Shown piece by piece: positions 63,988 through 64,000 of a stretch of DNA of 64,000 nt. The translations under genes were made by a program, and so were the position numbers. A model generated the notes under the pieces. The model ran no database searches, had not been told where the DNA came from, and was given only the letters and a program-made list of their open reading frames with translations. Origin of the DNA: Rikenellaceae bacterium (GTDB lineage Bacteria > Bacteroidota > Bacteroidia > Bacteroidales > Rikenellaceae); assembly GCA_021201795.1 (NCBI GenBank), contig JAJQEF010000016.1, forward strand, positions 102,533 through 166,532, given 5' to 3'. Each line of letters opens with the position of its first letter. Within the stretch, counting starts at the first letter, position 1.

Positions 63988-64000
63988 TGGTTTAATCATT

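Noticed and set aside
1..64000. Reassignment of TAG or TAA to Tyr
   Set aside because: TAG ends dnaE, dut, trpA, the PseI-like gene and the antiporter at family-typical lengths, and TAA ends many others, so both are normal stops.
1..64000. tRNA genes, CRISPR arrays, insertion sequences or prophage
   Set aside because: No cloverleaf-like sequence in the gaps, no regular repeat-spacer pattern, and no transposase, integrase or phage protein among the frames.

Overview
The window reads as chromosomal DNA of a Bacteroidota bacterium, most likely of the order Bacteroidales. The evidence is the gene order trpB-E-G-D-C-F-A, a DUF4492-cydA-cydB cluster, rplM-rpsI-rpsB-tsf, N-terminal lipoprotein and secretion signals of Bacteroidetes style, AT-rich upstream regions with the TAnnTTTG -7 promoter element, and almost no Shine-Dalgarno sequences. 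I see no tRNA, rRNA, insertion sequence, prophage or CRISPR array.

Layout. 1-4 kb: the 3' end of a broken GH2 glycosidase, a small membrane protein, and the cytochrome bd operon (minus strand), whose cydB carries a frameshift. 4-11 kb: an intact GH2 beta-galactosidase, then a minus-strand metF / LtaS-like phosphoglycerol transferase / folC operon and a lipoprotein. 11.6-21.7 kb: bifunctional (p)ppGpp synthetase/hydrolase, DUF308 and cupin proteins, a polyprenol-phosphate glycosyltransferase, an FAD dehydrogenase, dapA-proB, and a polysaccharide deacetylase/PAP2/HAD cluster. 22-30 kb: dnaE, trxA, the minus-strand run apbE-diacylglycerol kinase-tag-yhcH, and an AI-2E family transporter. 30.2-33.8 kb: a TPP riboswitch followed by thiS-thiE-like-thiE-thiG-thiH. 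33.8-44.5 kb: fabG, a lipoprotein, glyA, tex, a pseudaminic acid synthase homologue, a GadC-like antiporter, an outer-membrane barrel and an esterase. 44.7-50.7 kb: a GH35 beta-galactosidase, two unfamiliar acidic proteins, a flippase and dut. 51-53.8 kb: ribosomal protein operon rplM-rpsI-rpsB-tsf. 54-61.8 kb: a broken small membrane protein, an alpha/beta hydrolase and the complete trp operon. 61.9-64 kb: a GH42 beta-galactosidase with a frameshift.

The most informative regulatory element is a complete transcription attenuator in front of trpB. It has an 18-codon leader peptide with three consecutive Trp codons, a 10-nt segment over its stop codon that is exactly complementary to the loop and 3' arm of an 11-bp terminator, and that terminator with a T run. 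The thiamine operon has a TPP riboswitch whose conserved CTGAGA box is complementary to a segment just downstream of the aptamer.

Five loci look broken: two by a nonsense codon where the family appears to have Tyr, two by length change in a G run, and one small secreted-protein remnant. One is in cydB, normally an intact respiratory gene, so consensus error must be considered alongside real decay or phase variation. The glycosidases (two GH2, GH35, GH42) lie outside any visible SusC/SusD locus and suggest a life on galactose-containing glycans.
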